A stretch of DNA of 64,000 bases, taken from NCBI GenBank assembly GCA_951828385.1, contig OX639973.1:2305561-2369560 (forward strand), given 5' to 3'. The position numbers were made by a program, and so were the translations under genes. Shown in pieces: positions 61,255-64,000 of the stretch. Positions within the stretch are counted from its first letter, which is position 1, and every line of letters begins with the position of its first letter. Under the pieces are notes generated by a model. That model searched no databases. It was not told the DNA's origin and saw nothing but the letters and a program-made list of their open reading frames with translations. Source of the DNA: an uncultured Poribacteria bacterium (GTDB lineage: Bacteria > Poribacteria > WGA-4E > WGA-3G).

Positions 61255-62178
61255 CTAACTTTTATTGAGTAAAATCAAGACGAGAATGATAGCTCCGACA
61301 ACAAATCCAAAAATTCCAGCCAGTATAACCCAAAAGACAAACGCTAAGTCATTAACAGGTGATTCAACATCTTCTGAAGTTTGTACTTCCAAAGAAAGCA
61401 CCTCCGCGTCTTCCTCGGTTTCAGGTGGCTCAGTTTCTTCAATCGAAATTAACATTAACGTTACATCGTCATTTACCAAACGAATATTTTCGTTATCACG
61501 TGCTAAATCGACGAAACTATAAAATTGCTCACTAGTTCTTATCCGTTTGAGATGATTCAGAGCTTCTTCTACTTGATCAGTTTCTTCATGTTGCACAATC
61601 CATTTCGCCAAAGCATCCGTTGCTAAGATAAACATATCTCCAGATTGGATTTCACCACCTACAAATTTCGGATTGTAGTGGTTCCTCTCAGGAAAGCTAG
61701 CAAAAGCCTCCGGATGATTTGTAAAATCCTCTGATCTTTCTATCAGATGACTCTTAAATCCAGAGTGACTCTTATGAAAGAGGCAGCTATCACCTATAAT
61801 TACTGCTTGCCATCTTCCTTCAGCTTTGTCAATTTCAAGCCCGATGAAAGTAGCAACAGCAGGCTCCCGGGCGTTAAATGAGTTTGTGAGATAAAATTGA
61901 TTCCGTGCTTTAACTCTTTTTTCAACTCGTTTGTACCATTCCTCTTGAATAGGAACCAACCACTCTTTCCAATTTTCTCCACTTAAAAATAGATCAGATC
62001 TCTCACAAAAATGTTTGACAAGGAGTTCCGCCCAGCATTTTGGAAAGAAAGAGCGGGTTGCACCATCTGCAACAGCATAACGGGAGTGCTCTTTGTTTAC
62101 CTCAAGAGCATCCTGGCAATCATCTAAACTTTCCGCTTTTTTATGTGTAATGAAGGGGTAGATAGTTAGATTCATCAT
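61255..62178 (-). CDS. Membrane-anchored PP2C-like phosphatase
   Basis: About 307 aa. PP2C motifs are visible: YAVADGATRSFFPKCWAELL (metal Asp), VIIGDSCLF, FILATDALAKW and NDDVTLMLI. A C-terminal transmembrane helix (FVFWVILAGIFGFVVGAIIL) follows a long acidic linker. ATG 62178 is chosen, 4 bp after the vWA gene stop; GTG 62181 is possible. The gene starts within a few bases of its neighbour and the kinase gene follows after 20 bp, so all three are translated as one unit. It would reverse phosphorylation by the kinase. Confidence 0.87.
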   Translation of the reverse strand: MMNLTIYPFITHKKAESLDDCQDALEVNKEHSRYAVADGATRSFFPKCWAELLVKHFCERSDLFLSGENWKEWLVPIQEEWYKRVEKRVKARNQFYLTNSFNAREPAVATFIGLEIDKAEGRWQAVIIGDSCLFHKSHSGFKSHLIERSEDFTNHPEAFASFPERNHYNPKFVGGEIQSGDMFILATDALAKWIVQHEETDQVEEALNHLKRIRTSEQFYSFVDLARDNENIRLVNDDVTLMLISIEETEPPETEEDAEVLSLEVQTSEDVESPVNDLAFVFWVILAGIFGFVVGAIILVLILLNKS

Positions 62179-62182
62179 CACT

Positions 62183-63424
62183 TTAGTCAGCAGGTGCGGG
62201 AAGAACTCGAACTCCCGTAAAACCCGTACTACCGAATTGCAAGAGTTGAATCATCAAAACTTCATCGGCATTATACACAAAACATCTCGCCCCTGGCTCC
62301 GGTGAAAATCCTGCTTCCTCCGCCGCTTTAAACAATTCTGGAGGTAAGGCACTAGAGATATCAAAGAGATATTCTGCCAATGGCTGACCTGAAAACTGAT
62401 CTGTGTTATGCGACAAAGGCTTTACTATATTGCCTTTGTTAGTAATATGAATATTAAAAACTAGAGAGGCTCCATCTGTGGTGCGGGAATTCATTATTTT
62501 TCTTGCCGCATCTGCTGCTAAATCGGGACGGGTAGCGGCACCATCCGTAATGTTGATGACTATTGGAGGAAAAGCGTCAGGCCTGTCAGAAATCCAATCC
62601 TCAATTATCTCTGCAGCACGTTCAAATGCCTTATGCATCGGTGTCTGACTATTTGCCTTAGGTTCTAACCATATTGGCACCTCACTTTCAATCTCAATTA
62701 CTCCCCCTGCTCCATCGGGTATAAGCTTTTTGACTTTCTTTATATCAATGATGGCTGAGACAATCTCCGATATCATACCATCAACAACACAATTGACGTT
62801 CTCGCCATAACCAATCACGGAAATATGACATCGTTCTCTAATTGTGTCTCCGCTTCGGCATGCTAAAACGATGTTTTCAATGACAGAATTGACTGCCTGT
62901 GTTGCCCGTTCTGCCTTGGTTCCATCTCCAAAGGATTCCGACATTGACCAAGATTGATCGACCAAGATGATGATACAACCTGGATTAGATGTTCCAATAG
63001 GCACATTGCTATATTCAGTTTTTGACGACGTTCCGATAGGAACAATGCTATCTGCCATTTCAGCGTCCTCTTTAAGAATGCCCTTCTCAAAATCAGAAGG
63101 GACGATTTGATGAAACCGATTATGCCGAAGATTCTCGAAAAAAATCCATGAATCGCGTTCGATCCTGGGTGCGAACACACCAAAAGATGTGTCGGTTGCA
63201 CTAAGATAACTTTTCAGTTGAGGAATCCCGTAATTTGCGCCGCCCGGCGATTTGCACTCTGCAATAGCGACGAATTTTCCATCAGCATCACGAAGTACAA
63301 TATCAGCTGCGCGATTATCCGTCCCCATCTGAATTTCGCATTCTTTGATAATAGAAAATTTCGAGAATTTCGGCTCAGAAAAATATGCAATGACTTCTTC
63401 TACCACTTTATCTTCTGGTTTCAT
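62183..63424 (-). CDS. Restriction-nuclease-like/vWA fusion protein
   Basis: 413 aa. The N-terminal ~115 residues match the HsdR-N/PD-(D/E)XK fold: RAADIVLRDADGKFVAIAEC followed by KS, giving the D-x14-E-x-K active site (Asp41, Glu56, Lys58). A vWA domain follows with MIDAS DQSWSMS (Asp156, Ser158, Ser160), a Thr around INITDGAATRPD and FNIHITNKGN. In TerY-type proteins vWA is a stand-alone adaptor; the nuclease fusion is unusual. A Shine-Dalgarno AGGAGG precedes the start. First gene of the operon. Confidence 0.85.
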   Translation of the reverse strand: MKPEDKVVEEVIAYFSEPKFSKFSIIKECEIQMGTDNRAADIVLRDADGKFVAIAECKSPGGANYGIPQLKSYLSATDTSFGVFAPRIERDSWIFFENLRHNRFHQIVPSDFEKGILKEDAEMADSIVPIGTSSKTEYSNVPIGTSNPGCIIILVDQSWSMSESFGDGTKAERATQAVNSVIENIVLACRSGDTIRERCHISVIGYGENVNCVVDGMISEIVSAIIDIKKVKKLIPDGAGGVIEIESEVPIWLEPKANSQTPMHKAFERAAEIIEDWISDRPDAFPPIVINITDGAATRPDLAADAARKIMNSRTTDGASLVFNIHITNKGNIVKPLSHNTDQFSGQPLAEYLFDISSALPPELFKAAEEAGFSPEPGARCFVYNADEVLMIQLLQFGSTGFTGVRVLPAPAD

Positions 63425-64000
63425 AAGCCTCCTGTTCTCCTGAGGTTTTGCTTTTTACCAAGTTGATTATATCACATATATGAATTATGTCAAGTTGTTT
63501 TTAAGCAAATTTTAGGGTATTAGTTCCGAAAATATAGGCGTAGTCAGCTGCTATACACATGCCGCCCTTACAGGGCTGAAGAGATAACAGGAACATTTTT
63601 CTATACACATGCCGTTCCTACGGAACTGGGGAGAATTATACTTCTGGCATTCAAGACAAGGCGATTTATAGTAAAGTTTAGAATTAATAGAACACTCCGT
63701 GCCGGTTCGGTTAGGAAACCGAACCATAGGTGTCAATTTAGTCAAAGTCAATCCGTCCAGACCCGATAATTTTCAAGTCCCGTAGGTTGGGTTGAACGGC
63801 GTTGAGAAGTGAGATATTGACATGCCAAGCACACCTGAAAGTCAATATCCTGCCATATCCATTCAAGAACGTAGTGAAACCCAACTTTACACCGTCAGCA
63901 CCCCGGAAACTTCCAAGCCAAAGCGTTGGGTTTCACTCGGTCTCTGATGGATGTGGTGTATCTGGAGATAGTTGTGTTTTTCTATGATTTTTCAGGGTTT
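63425..64000. other. Gene-free spacer with repeats
   Basis: No gene. CTATACACATGCCG occurs twice (about 63551 and 63601). A half MITE end TATAGTAAAG starts at 63667 with an inner hairpin GGTTCGGTT/AACCGAACC. A long stem GATATTGAC/GTCAATATC spans 63813-63849, flanked by the inverted pair TTGGGTT/AACCCAA. The AT-rich stretch 63455-63500 may hold the promoter of the vWA operon. Confidence 0.5.

Overview
The window looks like a chromosomal segment of an uncultured, Gram-negative-type bacterium close to Candidatus Poribacteria. That placement is inferred from gene content, not a computed phylogeny. The supporting content is a LolA lipoprotein carrier, large secreted WD40, leucine-rich-repeat and dockerin proteins that share one C-terminal FlgD-like sorting domain, several Gfo/Idh/MocA oxidoreductases, Uma2 and formylglycine-generating-enzyme-like proteins, a Pup-proteasome gene set, and very repeat-rich spacers. 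No rRNA, tRNA or CRISPR array was seen.

Layout. 1-2 kb: the N-terminal part of a single-chain nuclease-methyltransferase that runs off the left edge. 2.5-15.2 kb: rtcB, a membrane-anchored thioredoxin with an in-frame UGA exactly at the first catalytic Cys position, its partner lipoprotein, a large WD40/metalloprotease protein, a paralogue that fuses the same lipoprotein and thioredoxin, a second WD40/dockerin protein, and a matrixin-TPR protein. 15.7-20.8 kb: oxidoreductase-cupin pair, Uma2 protein, pyruvate phosphate dikinase. 21.0-27.7 kb: mpa-dop-pup-prcB-prcA-pafA, a complete Pup-proteasome locus read on the minus strand. 27.9-33.8 kb: a lectin-like secreted protein, recA, thpR, pgsA, lolA, a decayed nuclease fragment, an FGE-fold protein and a small hypothetical gene. 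34-40.5 kb: two giant leucine-rich-repeat/dockerin surface proteins, one with c-type haem motifs and a cohesin-like domain.

40.9-50.5 kb is a mobile-element zone around metH: a 126-bp MITE split by an IS5-family insertion, two solitary tnpB elements (one at the metH stop codon, one inside a VOC-family gene whose two halves can be rejoined exactly), a third MITE and local duplications. 50.8-56.3 kb holds a small toxin-antitoxin-like cluster, a DUF58 protein, two oxidoreductases separated by four perfect 132-bp tandem repeats, and a Rpn-like nuclease. 56.9-58.8 kb is an intact VOC gene followed by two copies of its 3' end alternating with small minus-strand genes. 58.8-63.4 kb is a three-gene operon: nuclease-vWA protein, membrane PP2C phosphatase, and a kinase-TPR-transmembrane-FGE-fold protein. 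It resembles the TerY-P phosphorylation triad with unusual fusions and is the best candidate here for an undescribed system.

Spacers carry three structured repeat families: (i) inverted arrays of TTRTCAG heptamers around a hairpin whose stem bases co-vary between copies, often starting on the upstream stop codon; (ii) REP-like hairpins flanked by GTAG/CTAC with co-varying stems; (iii) TATAGT-ended MITEs, each full copy lying just upstream of a gene.
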